64,000 nucleotides of DNA from Pseudomonadota bacterium (GCA_016704655.1 JADIZR010000012.1:62001-126000); one strand, 5' to 3'; counted from the stretch's first letter, positions 16,541 through 25,017 are shown. Notes: generated by a model not told the origin, from the sequence alone. Translations and numbers: made by a program.

Positions 16541-16807
16541 TCAGCGCAACTGGCTGTCCTTGCTGCCGCGACGATTGTAGAGGCTGGTCGCGCCCTGGTC
16601 CTGGTCCCGTTCTTCCTGGCACGCAACGCACAAGCGCACGCCGGGCAGCGCCAGCCGCCGCGGCTCGGGAATCGACTCACCACATTCCTCGCAGTGACTC
16701 AGGCTCGGCCCGCTCGGCAACTGGGCGCGGGCGCGCTTGATCGCGTCCTCGATGCTGTCGTCAATCTGCTGCTGCACGGCGCCGTCGCCGGCCCATCCCG
16801 TGGCCAT
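16541..16807 (-). CDS. DksA/TraR C4-type zinc-finger protein
   Basis: This encodes an 88-residue cytosolic protein. The C-terminal half has the TraR/DksA zinc finger: HCEECGESIPEPRRLALPGV then LCVACQEERD, with all four cysteines (CxxC...CxxC) present. It lacks the long coiled coil of full DksA, so it belongs with the short TraR/YbiI-like members that bind the RNA polymerase secondary channel. It is convergent with vapC, three bases apart. Confidence 0.85.
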   Translation of the reverse strand: MATGWAGDGAVQQQIDDSIEDAIKRARAQLPSGPSLSHCEECGESIPEPRRLALPGVRLCVACQEERDQDQGATSLYNRRGSKDSQLR

Positions 16808-16876
16808 GTTGATCCCTCACCCCAGTTGGCGCCCGCCTGAATACAGGAGAGCAGGAAGGAGGGGAAGACTACAACA

Positions 16877-17632
16877 TCAGCCGCGCGTTTCGTGCCAGTG
16901 GCGAATGTCGGTCAACGCCACCCTGCCCAGCCTGCCATCCAGACCGGGGGACCAGCCCCCACGCGTGCCGAGCGACGGCCCGACTGCCAGCGCGCCCGGC
17001 ACGGGGTCATCCGGGAAGTACCTGCTGCGAGTGATGACGACCAGGATTCCTGCCGCAGTCGCCGCTGCCAGACCCATGGCAGAATCTTCGATCGCAACGG
17101 CCTGCTCAGCTCGCAAGCGCAGTCGCTCGAGCACGAGTCGATAGGCCTGCGGATCGGGCTTCTTGACCGGCGCGTCTTCAGCGCAGACCACGGCGGCGAA
17201 TCGCGATTCCCAGTCGGCACCGACTTGCGCCACAAGCAGCGCCTGCACGTTGCTGCGGCTGGTGGTCGTGACGATGGCCATGCGCAGGCCTGCAGCCGCG
17301 CACTCGTCGAACAGCTCACGGACCCCTGCGCGCAGCGGCAGTGCCCCACTCGCGACGAGTTCCACATAGCGTCGGTTCTTCAATACATGGATGCGCCTGG
17401 CCAGCGCGCTGCGTTCTTCCAGCGAACCCGGCGCGAGTGGCTGCGATTCCATGTCGAACAGCAGCCGTTCGAAACCGCCGGCGACGCGCAGCAGTTCGCC
17501 GTAGCGCTGTTCGCTCCAGCGCCATGGAATGTCGAGTTCCTGGAACGCGGCGTTGAAGGCCACGAGGTGACCGTCGCGCTCGGTCTCGGCGAGCGTGCCG
17601 TCGACGTCCCAGAGGACAGCATCAATCATCAA
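16877..17632 (-). CDS. cbbY: HAD hydrolase CbbY (Calvin-cycle associated)
   Basis: This encodes a 251-residue HAD-superfamily phosphatase. Motif I is WDVDGTLAETE (nucleophile Asp about residue 9), motif II is AIVTTTS, the motif III lysine is in VKKPDPQAY, and motif IV is IEDSAMG. Proteobacterial CbbY removes xylulose-1,5-bisphosphate, a tight-binding RuBisCO inhibitor. The adjacent cbb genes support this role. It lies on the same strand as the cbb operon but is separated from prk by an HTH gene, a toxin remnant and a poly-G/C tract. Confidence 0.85.
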   Translation of the reverse strand: MMIDAVLWDVDGTLAETERDGHLVAFNAAFQELDIPWRWSEQRYGELLRVAGGFERLLFDMESQPLAPGSLEERSALARRIHVLKNRRYVELVASGALPLRAGVRELFDECAAAGLRMAIVTTTSRSNVQALLVAQVGADWESRFAAVVCAEDAPVKKPDPQAYRLVLERLRLRAEQAVAIEDSAMGLAAATAAGILVVITRSRYFPDDPVPGALAVGPSLGTRGGWSPGLDGRLGRVALTDIRHWHETRG

Positions 17633-17744
17633 GGGCCGAGTGTTGATTCAGTAAGGCCGGCATAACTGCGTTCCGAACCGGTCACAGTCTGTGACCGGTT
17701 CACCAAGTCGTGCGTATTCACGGCTGCTTGGAGCCCAGAACCAC

Positions 17745-18125
17745 TCATCCCAAAGCTCTCCGGCTAGGGCGGGAGAGGGGAAGGCCAGACGCGACGCGCG
17801 CATTGACCGGTCTGCGAGCGGAGATAATCCTTGCTAGGTCAGAGGTGGAGGCGCCAAGCGCAATCAACGACCGGAACAGAAGGTCGATCGAAACACTGGG
17901 ATCACCCGCTTCCATCTTGGCCACACGGGACTGGCTCGACCTGACTACTCTTGCAAGCTCACCCTGTGTCAGGCGCCGCTGCACGCGCTGGAGCTTCAGG
18001 CCATTTGCAAGACGAAGGTGAAGCTCGACGAGCGCCTGTTCCTCCGCGGTTAACCCCAGAAAATCGCCAGCGTCGCCAACGGCCCACCCGCGTTGCAGAA
18101 GCTTTCGCCGCTTAACCACTCGCAT
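17745..18125 (-). CDS. XRE-family HTH protein (HigA-like antitoxin)
   Basis: This encodes a 126-residue protein. The ATG at 18125, with GGGAG upstream, is preferred over an ATG at 18188 because the latter lies in the frame-shadow of the toxin remnant. Residues about 55-95 form a helix-turn-helix (LTQGELARVVRSSQSRVAKM, then EAGDPSVSIDLLFRSLIALG), a pattern seen in antitoxins paired with RelE/HigB-type toxins. The tail is basic and Pro/Arg-rich. The upstream partner survives only as a C-terminal remnant. Confidence 0.7.
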   Translation of the reverse strand: MRVVKRRKLLQRGWAVGDAGDFLGLTAEEQALVELHLRLANGLKLQRVQRRLTQGELARVVRSSQSRVAKMEAGDPSVSIDLLFRSLIALGASTSDLARIISARRPVNARVASGLPLSRPSRRALG

Positions 18126-18205
18126 CGTCGTACTCCCGCAGCCAGGCGAGGTTTCGGCGAGCGCGTATGTCCATTCTGACATACCCACGGCAAATCGATG
18201 GCCGC
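18112..18205 (-). pseudogene. C-terminal remnant of a probable RelE/HigB-type toxin
   Basis: Ahead of the HTH gene, the minus strand encodes ICRGYVRMDIRARRNLAWLR then EYDDASG and a stop, overlapping the antitoxin start by 14 bases as in real TA pairs. Upstream the frame runs straight into the poly-G/poly-C tract, so the rest of the gene is lost or unassembled. Confidence 0.45.
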
Positions 18206-18206
18206 A

Positions 18207-18276
18207 GGGGGGGGGGGGGCCGGGGGGGGGGGGGACCGGGGGGGGGGGGGGGGGGGGGCCCCCCCCCCCCCCCCCC
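18207..18276. repeat. Poly-G / poly-C tract, probable assembly artefact
   Basis: About 50 G, interrupted only by CC and ACC, run into about 18 C. Nothing biological of this form is expected between a TA remnant and prk. The proline- and glycine-rich translations crossing it are not real proteins. It most likely marks a misjoin or low-quality gap fill. Confidence 0.8.
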
Positions 18277-18296
18277 GCCAGGAGAAGGAGCAGGAG

Positions 18297-19169
18297 TCAA
18301 GCCCGCCGCTTGCGATCCATCAGCCGCAGGATCAGCGGCGTCAGGATCAACTGCATCGCGAGCCCCATCTTGCCGCCCGGCACGACGATGTTGTTGGGAC
18401 GGGACATCCATGACTCGTCGAGCATCGACAACAGGTACGGGAAGTCGATGCCCTTCGGGTTCGAGAAGCGGATGATCACCATCGATTCGTCGGCGCTGGG
18501 AATGTCCTTGGCGATGAACGGATTGCTGGTGTCCACCGTCGGCACCCGCTGGAAGTTCACGTGCGTGCGGCTGAACTGCGGGCAGATGTGGTTCACGTAG
18601 TCCGGCATGCGGCGCAGGATGGTGTCGACCACCGCGTCCTGGCTGTAACCGCGCTGGGTCTTGTCGCGGTGCAGCTTCTGGATCCACTCGAGGTTGATGA
18701 TCGGCACCACGCCGACGAGCAGGTCGACGTGCTTCGCCACGTCGGCCTCCGGCCCGACGTAGCCGCCGTGCAGCCCTTCGTAGAACAGCAGATCGCTCTT
18801 CTCGGCCATCGGCTGCCAGTCCGTGAACGTGCCGGGCGCGCTGCCGAGCTCCTTCGCCTCGAGTTCGTCGTGCACGTAGCGACGCACCTTGCCGCCGCCC
18901 GTCGTGCCATAGGTCTCGAACGCGGACGCGAGGTCGGCGAGCAGGTTCGATTCAGGACCAAAGTGGCTGATCTGCGGACCTTCGCCCGTGTCGGCCGCCT
19001 TCACCTTCCCACGCATCTGGACGCGGTCGTAGCGATGGAACGAGTCGCCTTCGATCACCTGCGCGTGGATACCCTCGCGACGAAAGATGTGCGCGAAGCT
19101 CTTCATGACGGTGCTGGTGCCCGCGCCCGAGGAACCGGTGACCGCAATGACGGGATACTTGGTGGACAT
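18297..19169 (-). CDS. prk: Phosphoribulokinase
   Basis: This encodes a 290-residue enzyme that makes ribulose-1,5-bisphosphate from ribulose-5-phosphate and ATP. Seen are the P-loop VTGSSGAGTSTVMKSF (residues 10-25), EGDSFHRYDR, and FYEGLHGGYV with the conserved acidic residue. Length and sequence are typical of the bacterial octameric PRK found with red-type RuBisCO (cbbP). It is the last gene of the minus-strand cbb operon, 64 bases after fbp. The stop lies only 20 bases from the poly-G/C tract, but the C-terminus (LRLMDRKRRA) looks complete. Confidence 0.95.
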   Translation of the reverse strand: MSTKYPVIAVTGSSGAGTSTVMKSFAHIFRREGIHAQVIEGDSFHRYDRVQMRGKVKAADTGEGPQISHFGPESNLLADLASAFETYGTTGGGKVRRYVHDELEAKELGSAPGTFTDWQPMAEKSDLLFYEGLHGGYVGPEADVAKHVDLLVGVVPIINLEWIQKLHRDKTQRGYSQDAVVDTILRRMPDYVNHICPQFSRTHVNFQRVPTVDTSNPFIAKDIPSADESMVIIRFSNPKGIDFPYLLSMLDESWMSRPNNIVVPGGKMGLAMQLILTPLILRLMDRKRRA

Positions 19170-19233
19170 GTGCGTGCTCGCAGGAGAGTTGTTCGTTCGT
19201 AGGTGTCGTCGTCAGTGTTCCGTGCGCGCGTCG

Positions 19234-20310
19234 TCAGGTCGCGCTCGGCCGGAACAGTGACCGCTCGTTGAACAGCGGCGACGAATAGCGGCGGTCGATG
19301 CCTTTGTCGTGCTCCCAGTGGTAGCGCACGATGCGCTCCACTTCGTTCTTCGAACCCAGGATCACCGGCACGCGCTGGTGCAACTGGTGCGGCAGCAGTT
19401 CCATGAGCCGCTGCCGACCGGTCGATGCCGCGCCGCCCGCCTGCTCCACCAGGAAGCTGATCGGGCTCGCCTCGTACATCAGTCGCAGGCGACCGGGCTT
19501 TTCGGGATCGCGGGTGTCGCGCGGATACATGAATACGCCGCCGCGCACGAGAATGCGGTGCACCTCGGCCACCATCGAGGCGATCCAGCGCATGTTGAAA
19601 TCGCGGCCGCGTTCGCCCGACTTGCCGTCCTGGCACTCAGTGACGTAGCGATGCACTGGGACTTCCCAGAACCGCGCGTTGCTGGTGTTGATCGCGAATT
19701 CGCTGGTGTCTTCGGGAATACGCAGGTTGGGGTGCGTCAGGATGAAGTTGCCGACTTCGCGATCGAGCGTGAAGCCGTGCGTGCCCTTGCCGACCGTGAC
19801 GACCAGCATCGTTGAGGGGCCGTAGATCGCGTACCCGGCAGCCACCTGCTCGATGCCCTTCTGCAGGAAGTCCTCGACTTTCGGCGCTTCCTTGCGGTCA
19901 TGGCGCAGGATCGAGAAGATCGTGCCGACCGAGACGTTGACGTCCGCGTTCGACGAGCCGTCGAGCGGATCGAAGACCAGCAGGAAGCGCCCGCGCGGGT
20001 ACTCGGCTGGGATCGGGTACGGATCGTCGAGCTCTTCGGACGCCATGCCCGCGACCAGGCCGCCCCAGTCGCAGCTTTTCAGGATCACGTCGTTCGAGGC
20101 GACGTCGAGCTTCACCTGCTGTTCGCCCTGCACGTTTTCCGTACCGGCCTTGCCGAGCAAGCCGCCAAGCGCGCCCTTCGCCGCCATCGACGAGATCGTC
20201 TTGACCGCCGCGGCGACGTCGACGAGCAGCGCGCCCAGGTCGCGCGAGCCCTCGATGCCTTCGAGCTGCTGGATCAGGAACTTGGAGAGTGTCGTGCGGC
20301 CGAGATGCAT
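19234..20310 (-). CDS. fbp: Fructose-1,6-bisphosphatase class I
   Basis: This encodes a 358-residue cytosolic enzyme that dephosphorylates fructose-1,6-bisphosphate in the Calvin cycle and gluconeogenesis. The metal and active-site signature FDPLDGSSNADVNVSVGTIF lies at about 112-131, the acidic ASEELDD just before it, and the sugar-phosphate site GGVFMYPRDTRDPEKPGRLR near 275-294. It sits between cbbX and prk in the operon, 22 bases after cbbX, so it can also be called cbbF. Confidence 0.95.
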   Translation of the reverse strand: MHLGRTTLSKFLIQQLEGIEGSRDLGALLVDVAAAVKTISSMAAKGALGGLLGKAGTENVQGEQQVKLDVASNDVILKSCDWGGLVAGMASEELDDPYPIPAEYPRGRFLLVFDPLDGSSNADVNVSVGTIFSILRHDRKEAPKVEDFLQKGIEQVAAGYAIYGPSTMLVVTVGKGTHGFTLDREVGNFILTHPNLRIPEDTSEFAINTSNARFWEVPVHRYVTECQDGKSGERGRDFNMRWIASMVAEVHRILVRGGVFMYPRDTRDPEKPGRLRLMYEASPISFLVEQAGGAASTGRQRLMELLPHQLHQRVPVILGSKNEVERIVRYHWEHDKGIDRRYSSPLFNERSLFRPSAT

Positions 20311-20332
20311 GGGCGTGCCCTTTCGCTGATCG

Positions 20333-21319
20333 TCAGTTGTTTGGTGTCGCTGCTGCGCCGAGGTCGAACACGCGGCTCGCGCGGATGTCGGGCGACTCGA
20401 TCGTGCTGAGGTCGTCGACCGTCAGTTCCTTGTCGGGATTCGCGAACAGCCGACTCGCCTGGCGCAGCCGCGCGCGGTCGAGCGCGTTGCGCACGCTGCG
20501 GGCGTTGGCGAACTGGGGCTGGCGGATGCGGTGCGCGATGTATTCCTGGAAGGTCTCCCGTGCGCCCGGCCCGAAGCGGTAGTTCTGCTGCTCGAGCATC
20601 ATCTCGGCGATCCGCAGCAGCTCGCCTTCAGCGAAATCCGGAAATTCGAGGTGATGCGCGATGCGAGAGCGCATGCCGGGGTTCGACTGGAAGAACGTCT
20701 CCATGCGGTCGCCGTAGCCGGCGAGGATCACGACGAGGTCGTCGCGGTTGTTCTCCATCACCTGCATCAGGATCTCGATCGCTTCCTGGCCGTAGTCGCG
20801 CTCGTTGTCGGGGCGGTAGAGGTAGTAGGCCTCGTCGATGAACAGCACGCCGCCCATCGCCTTCTTCAGCACCTCGCGCGTCTTGGGCGCGGTGTGGCCG
20901 ACGTACTGGCCGACGAGGTCATCGCGCGTCACGGCAACCAGGTGGCCTTTGCGGATGTAACCCAGTCGATGCAGGATCTGGGCCATGCGCAGTGCGACGG
21001 TCGTCTTGCCGGTGCCGGGATTGCCGGTGAACGACATGTGCAGACTGGGTGTTTGCGCCTGCAGCCCCTGGTTCATGCGCAGGCGGTCGATGACGAGCAG
21101 CGCCGCGATGTCGCGGATGCGCGCCTTCACCGGGGCGAGGCCGACGAGTTCGCGGTCGAGTTCGTCGAGCACGTCGCCAGCCTGGGATTGCGCCATCACT
21201 TCCGCGACGGTGCGTGCAGTACGCACTCCGTCTCCCTGCTCGACCACCTCACCCGCCTTGGCGGGCGTGGCGCCCGGCACGGGAGTCGTGACTGAGCCAG
21301 GAATGTTGTACATGGCCAT
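20333..21319 (-). CDS. cbbX: Red-type RuBisCO activase CbbX
   Basis: This encodes a 328-residue AAA+ protein. Walker A is GNPGTGKTTVALRM (about residue 95), Walker B is GVLFIDEAYYLYRP (about 155), and the pore and arginine-finger region follows. CbbX hexamers pull the C-terminus of CbbL to release inhibitory sugar phosphates from red-type (form IC/ID) RuBisCO. Its place directly behind cbbLS, with a 9-base gap, fits. An N-terminal extension of about 55 residues precedes the AAA+ core (ELDRELVGLAPVKARI). Confidence 0.95.
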   Translation of the reverse strand: MAMYNIPGSVTTPVPGATPAKAGEVVEQGDGVRTARTVAEVMAQSQAGDVLDELDRELVGLAPVKARIRDIAALLVIDRLRMNQGLQAQTPSLHMSFTGNPGTGKTTVALRMAQILHRLGYIRKGHLVAVTRDDLVGQYVGHTAPKTREVLKKAMGGVLFIDEAYYLYRPDNERDYGQEAIEILMQVMENNRDDLVVILAGYGDRMETFFQSNPGMRSRIAHHLEFPDFAEGELLRIAEMMLEQQNYRFGPGARETFQEYIAHRIRQPQFANARSVRNALDRARLRQASRLFANPDKELTVDDLSTIESPDIRASRVFDLGAAATPNN

Positions 21320-21328
21320 TGCCCGCTG

Positions 21329-21769
21329 TTACTTGCGGTAGCGCTCGCCTTCCGCGCGCTCGGCCTCGTACCCGCGGATGGTGTAGCGCATCGTGCGCCC
21401 GTTCGTCTCCTGGCGCACCAGGCCGAAGCCTGGTTCGACCGGCGGCCGATTGACGATGAAGCTCATTGCGATCGTTTCCACGCCGCGCGTCGAATCGAAC
21501 GCCACCAGCCGGATGTAATGCGTCGGGAACGTGTCGCGACAGCTCTTGAGTTCCAGCATCACGCCGGCGGCGTCATTGAGGTCGAACATCGGCATGCCGA
21601 ACATTTCCCAGTACGTGTTCCGGGGGTGCGGATCGTCGGTGTACTCGACGGCCCACGCGTAGCCCTTCTTCAGGCCGTACTCGATCTGCAGCGCGATCTC
21701 GGCGTCCGTCAGGTCGGGGAGGAAGCTGAACTGGCCCTGCGTCAGGCGCCCGGTCGGATTGGTCATCAT
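21329..21769 (-). CDS. cbbS: RuBisCO small subunit, red type
   Basis: This encodes a 146-residue protein. GQFSFLPDLTDAEIALQIEY and WTVE-like WAVEYTDDPHPRNTYWEMFG are hallmarks of form I small subunits. The long C-terminal extension (PPVEPGFGLVRQETNGRTMR) is the beta-hairpin found only in red-type RuBisCO, where it replaces the green-type loop between strands A and B and lines the central channel. It lies 26 bases after cbbL and precedes cbbX. Confidence 0.95.
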   Translation of the reverse strand: MMTNPTGRLTQGQFSFLPDLTDAEIALQIEYGLKKGYAWAVEYTDDPHPRNTYWEMFGMPMFDLNDAAGVMLELKSCRDTFPTHYIRLVAFDSTRGVETIAMSFIVNRPPVEPGFGLVRQETNGRTMRYTIRGYEAERAEGERYRK

Positions 21770-21795
21770 GGTCGTGGTCTCCGTGCGTGCAGGGT

Positions 21796-23277
21796 TCAGT
21801 TGGACGCGGTCGGCGTGACGGCGTAGTCGGAGGTATCCGTCGAGGTGTAGTTGAACGTGATGTCGCCCCAGGTATCGAGCGCCTGCTTCAGCGGCGTGCA
21901 GAACTGCGCTGCCTTCTTCAGGATCTCAGGGCCTTCGTTCGCGATGTCCTTGCCTTCGTTGCGCGCCTTGACCATGCACTCGAGCGCCACGCGGTTGGCC
22001 ACGGCGCCCGCCTGGATGCCCGCCGGGTGCCCGATCGTGCCGCCGCCGAACTGCAGGATCACGTCGTCACCGAACAGGTCCAGCAACTGGTGCATCTGGC
22101 CGGCGTGAATGCCGCCGCTCGCGACCGGCATGACCTTCTTCAGGTCGGCCCAGTCCTGGTCGAAGAACAGGCCGCGCGGCAGGTCCTGCTTCGTGTAGCT
22201 GTCGCGGCAGACGTTGTAGTAACCCTGCACCGTGAGCGGGTCGCCTTCGAGCTTGCCGACGGCCGTGCCGGTGTGCAGGTGATCGCAACCCGCGAGACGC
22301 AGCCACTTCGCGATCACGCGGAAGCTGACGCCGTGATTCTTCTGCCGCGTGTACGTGCCATGGCCGGCGCGGTGCATGTGCATCAGCATGTCGTGCTTGC
22401 GGCACCAGTTGGCCATGCTCTGGATGGCCGTCCAGCCGATCACGAGGTCGACCATGACGATGATCGAGCCGAGTTCTTTCGCGAACTCGGCGCGCTCGTA
22501 CATGTCTTCCATCGTCGCGGCAGTAATGTTCAGGTACGAGCCCTTCACTTCGCCGGTTGCCGCGCTCGCCTTGTTGACGGCGTCCATCACGTAGAGGAAG
22601 CGATCGCGCCAGTGCATGAACGGCTGCGAGTTGATGTTCTCGTCGTCCTTCATGAAGTCGAGGCCGCCCTTCAGGCCTTCGTACACGACGCGGCCGTAGT
22701 TGCGGCCCGAGAGACCGAGCTTGGGCTTGGTCGTGGCGCCGAGCAGCGGACGACCGAACTTGTCGAGACGCTCGCGCTCGACGACGATGCCGGTCGGCGG
22801 CCCCTTGAACGTCTTCAGGTACGCGACCGGGATGCGGATGTCCTCGAGGCGCGCGGCCTTGAGCGGCTTGAAGCTGAACACGTTGCCGATGAGGCTCGCG
22901 GTCATGTTCGCGATCGAGCCTTCTTCGAACAGGATCAGGTCGTAGGCCACCCAGGCGAAGTACTGGCCGGGGATGCCCGGCACCGGCTCGACCTTGAAGG
23001 CCTTGGCACGGTAGCTGTCGCAGGCCGTCAGGCGATCGGTCCAGACCACGGTCCAGGTCGCGGTGCTCGATTCGCCAGCCACGGCGGCTGCGGCCTCGAT
23101 CGGGTCGACGCCTTCCTGCGGCGTGATGCGGAACAGGCAGATCGTGTCCGTTTCCTTCGGGACGTAATCGGCATCCCAGTACCCCATCTGGCGGTACTTG
23201 AGGACGCCCGCGCTGTAGCGCTTCTTCTTATCCATGATCGGGTTGCTGTTGCCGACGATTTCAGGTGCGGTGGCCAT
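21796..23277 (-). CDS. cbbL: RuBisCO large subunit, form I red type
   Basis: This encodes a 493-residue protein, using the ATG at 23277 preceded by GAGGG rather than an upstream in-frame ATG at 23331. Catalytic motifs are complete: the lysine in GATTKPKLGLSG, the carbamylated lysine in GLDFMKDDEN, loop 6 in TAVGKLEGDPL, and FGGGTIGHPAG. The N-terminus MDKKKRYSAGVLKYRQMGYW is typical of red-type (IC/ID) enzymes, which are spread among proteobacteria by transfer. It is first in the operon and divergent from cbbR. Confidence 0.97.
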   Translation of the reverse strand: MATAPEIVGNSNPIMDKKKRYSAGVLKYRQMGYWDADYVPKETDTICLFRITPQEGVDPIEAAAAVAGESSTATWTVVWTDRLTACDSYRAKAFKVEPVPGIPGQYFAWVAYDLILFEEGSIANMTASLIGNVFSFKPLKAARLEDIRIPVAYLKTFKGPPTGIVVERERLDKFGRPLLGATTKPKLGLSGRNYGRVVYEGLKGGLDFMKDDENINSQPFMHWRDRFLYVMDAVNKASAATGEVKGSYLNITAATMEDMYERAEFAKELGSIIVMVDLVIGWTAIQSMANWCRKHDMLMHMHRAGHGTYTRQKNHGVSFRVIAKWLRLAGCDHLHTGTAVGKLEGDPLTVQGYYNVCRDSYTKQDLPRGLFFDQDWADLKKVMPVASGGIHAGQMHQLLDLFGDDVILQFGGGTIGHPAGIQAGAVANRVALECMVKARNEGKDIANEGPEILKKAAQFCTPLKQALDTWGDITFNYTSTDTSDYAVTPTASN

Positions 23278-23361
23278 GCCGGGCCCTCTGGTGGGGTGTA
23301 AACGTAGGACCACTTTAGGAGGCTCGATCATTTAGCTGAAGTCATATATTCTGATCCCAGC

Positions 23362-23378
23362 ATTCAGATTTCCTGAAT
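23362..23378. promoter_or_regulatory. Probable CbbR operator
   Basis: ATTCAG-ATTTC-CTGAAT is a perfect inverted repeat containing the LysR-type T-N11-A box (TCA-N7-TGA). It lies in the cbbL-cbbR intergenic region, 84 bases upstream of cbbL. A second looser half-site-rich stretch (TTAGCTGAAGTCATA) follows toward cbbL. Confidence 0.65.
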
Positions 23379-23382
23379 GACC

Positions 23383-23437
23383 GGAAATAGGGGACGCTCA
23401 CCTATTTCTGAAAAACAGGTGAGCGTTCCCTATTTCC
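23383..23437. repeat. REPIN-like palindrome, copy 1
   Basis: Inverted arms of about 21 bases (GGAAATAGGGGACGCTCACC / GGTGAGCGTTCCCTATTTCC) surround a short loop. It is nearly identical to the palindrome at 36974-37028. It ends directly at the cbbR start codon, leaving no standard ribosome site. Confidence 0.8.
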
Positions 23438-24401
23438 ATGAAGAACGTGTCGCTGCGGCAGTTGCGGGTCTTCGCCTCGGTTGCGAAGCACCTGAGCTTT
23501 GCCCGTGCAGCCGAGGAGCTGAACCTCTCGCCCCCGGCTGTTTCCATGCAAATCAAGGAGTTGGAGGTCGAGGTCGGCCTGCCGCTGTTCGACCGGACCA
23601 GCCGCAAGGTCTCGCTGACCACGGTTGGCGAGTACCTGCTCGCCTACACCCGCCGCGTGCTGGCGGCCATGCGCGACGCCGAAGACGTAGTCGCCCGGTT
23701 CCGCGGCCTCAAGACTGGCGTGCTCGACGTGGGCATGGTCAGCACCGCCAAGTACTTCGTGCCGCGGATGCTGGCGCAATTCCGGGACGAGCACCCTGGC
23801 GTCGAGATCCGCCTGCAGGTCTGCAACAACCGCGACGAGGTCGTCACCCTGATGCAGCAGGGCGGGGTCGAGCTCGCCATCATGGGCCGGCCGCCGCAGT
23901 CCTGGCCGACGCGCGCCGAGCCGTTCGCGATGCACCCGCACGTGCTGGTGACCTCGGTCGATCATCCGTTCACGCAGATGGAACGCGTGCCGGCACGAGC
24001 GCTGCAGGAAGAAGGCTTCATCGTGCGTGAACCGGGCTCGGGCACGCTCGCGGCGCTCGACGAATACATGACGGCGCACCACATGAAGGCGCGCGTCGCG
24101 ATGCAGATGTCGAGCAACGAGGCAATCAAGCAGGCCGTGATGGCCGGCATGGGAATTTCGCTGCTGTCGCTGCACACGCTCGGGCTCGAACTCGATCACG
24201 GGTTGATCGCCGTGCCGGAAGTTCAGGGCCTGCCCGTGATGCGCCGCTGGCACGTCGTCAACAACCTGTCGAAGACCCTCTCCCCAGCCGCCGAGGCGTT
24301 CCGCTACTTCATCCTGGAGCGCGGTGAAGCGTTTCCTTGCCGAGCAGTTCGCGCGGCACGACGTTGCGCACACCGGGAACGCACTCGCGACGGAACGCTG
24401 A
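23438..24401 (+). CDS. cbbR: LysR-family regulator CbbR, C-terminal frameshift
   Basis: The N-terminal winged helix (SLRQLRVFASVAKHLSFARA, then AEELNLSPPAVSMQIKELE) and effector domain match CbbR, the activator of cbb operons. The frame as sequenced runs on to 24502 with unnatural Arg-rich sequence overlapping the next gene. One extra base near 24331-24337 explains this: in the corrected frame the protein ends GEAFLAEQFARH... at 24401, as CbbR proteins do. It is divergent from cbbL with a LysR-type box between. The start lacks a Shine-Dalgarno site because a REPIN-like palindrome sits immediately upstream. Confidence 0.85.
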
Positions 24402-24455
24402 ACAACCGCCCGACATCGATTTGCCTTGGTCATACTATGGTGATACCGTCCTCGC

Positions 24456-24692
24456 ATGAGGATTGCCATTTCGGTGCCGGACGAGGTGTTCGAGGCGGGT
24501 GAACACCTCGCGCGCCAGCTCGGCATTTCCCGCAGCCAGCTGTACAGCGACGCCCTGGCCACCTACCTGAGCGCGCGCGGCGCCGAAGAGGTGACCGCCC
24601 GCCTGAACGCGCTATATGGCGCGCAACCGTCAGAAATCGAACCGGCAATCCAGCGCGCCCAACTGAAGAATCTCGTCGATGAAGCGTGGTGA
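24456..24692 (+). CDS. MazE/ChpS-like ribbon-helix-helix antitoxin
   Basis: This encodes a 78-residue protein. Residues 1-45 form a ribbon-helix-helix domain (MRIAISVPDEVFEAGEHLAR, then QLGISRSQLYSDALATYL). The C-terminal segment (EIEPAIQRAQLKNLVDEAW) is the toxin-binding tail seen in antitoxins of MazF/PemK pairs. It overlaps the toxin start by 14 bases. It represses the pair's promoter and neutralises the toxin. Confidence 0.85.
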   Translation: MRIAISVPDEVFEAGEHLARQLGISRSQLYSDALATYLSARGAEEVTARLNALYGAQPSEIEPAIQRAQLKNLVDEAW

Positions 24693-25017
24693 GGTCTGGT
24701 GGGCATCGCTGCCGGCACCGACCGGCTCCGGCCCCGGCTTTCGCCGACCCGTGCTGGTGATTCAGTCCGACCCCTTCAACCAGAGCCGCATCGCTACGGT
24801 TGTCGCGGCTGTCATTACGTCGAACCTGGCATTGGCGGATTCGCCGGGCAACGTGCGCATGGGCCGGAGTGAATCCGGCCTGGCGAAGCCGTCTGTCGTG
24901 AACGTCTCACAGGTAGTCACGCTCGACCGGCAGTTGCTCACGCAGAGAGTCCGCGCTGTCCCTGGCACGACGATGCGCCACGTGGACGATGGGTTGCGTC
25001 TCGTGCTCGGCCTTTGA
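24679..25017 (+). CDS. mazF: MazF/PemK-type endoribonuclease toxin
   Basis: This encodes a 112-residue protein. KRGEVWWASLP, SGPGFRRPVLVIQSDPFN and a late VSQVVTLDRQLL define the MazF/PemK fold. The conserved Arg/Thr catalytic positions lie in RRPVLVIQ and AVITSN. It is an mRNA interferase inhibited by the preceding antitoxin. It lies immediately after cbbR and is convergent with the aminotransferase-like gene. Confidence 0.88.
   Translation: MKRGEVWWASLPAPTGSGPGFRRPVLVIQSDPFNQSRIATVVAAVITSNLALADSPGNVRMGRSESGLAKPSVVNVSQVVTLDRQLLTQRVRAVPGTTMRHVDDGLRLVLGL

Noticed and set aside
18112..18687. A proline- and glycine-rich protein crossing the G/C tract
   Set aside because: The composition comes entirely from translating the homopolymer tract. 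Only the last about 30 codons (toxin remnant) look protein-like.
21787..23301. Long open frame on the plus strand across cbbL
   Set aside because: It is an antisense shadow of a highly conserved, codon-biased GC-rich gene. The protein has no recognisable family and cbbL on the other strand is certain.
24402..24502. The extra C-terminal 34 residues of CbbR as sequenced
   Set aside because: They are Arg-rich, unlike any CbbR, and overlap the MazE-like gene. The corrected frame gives the normal family ending at 24401.
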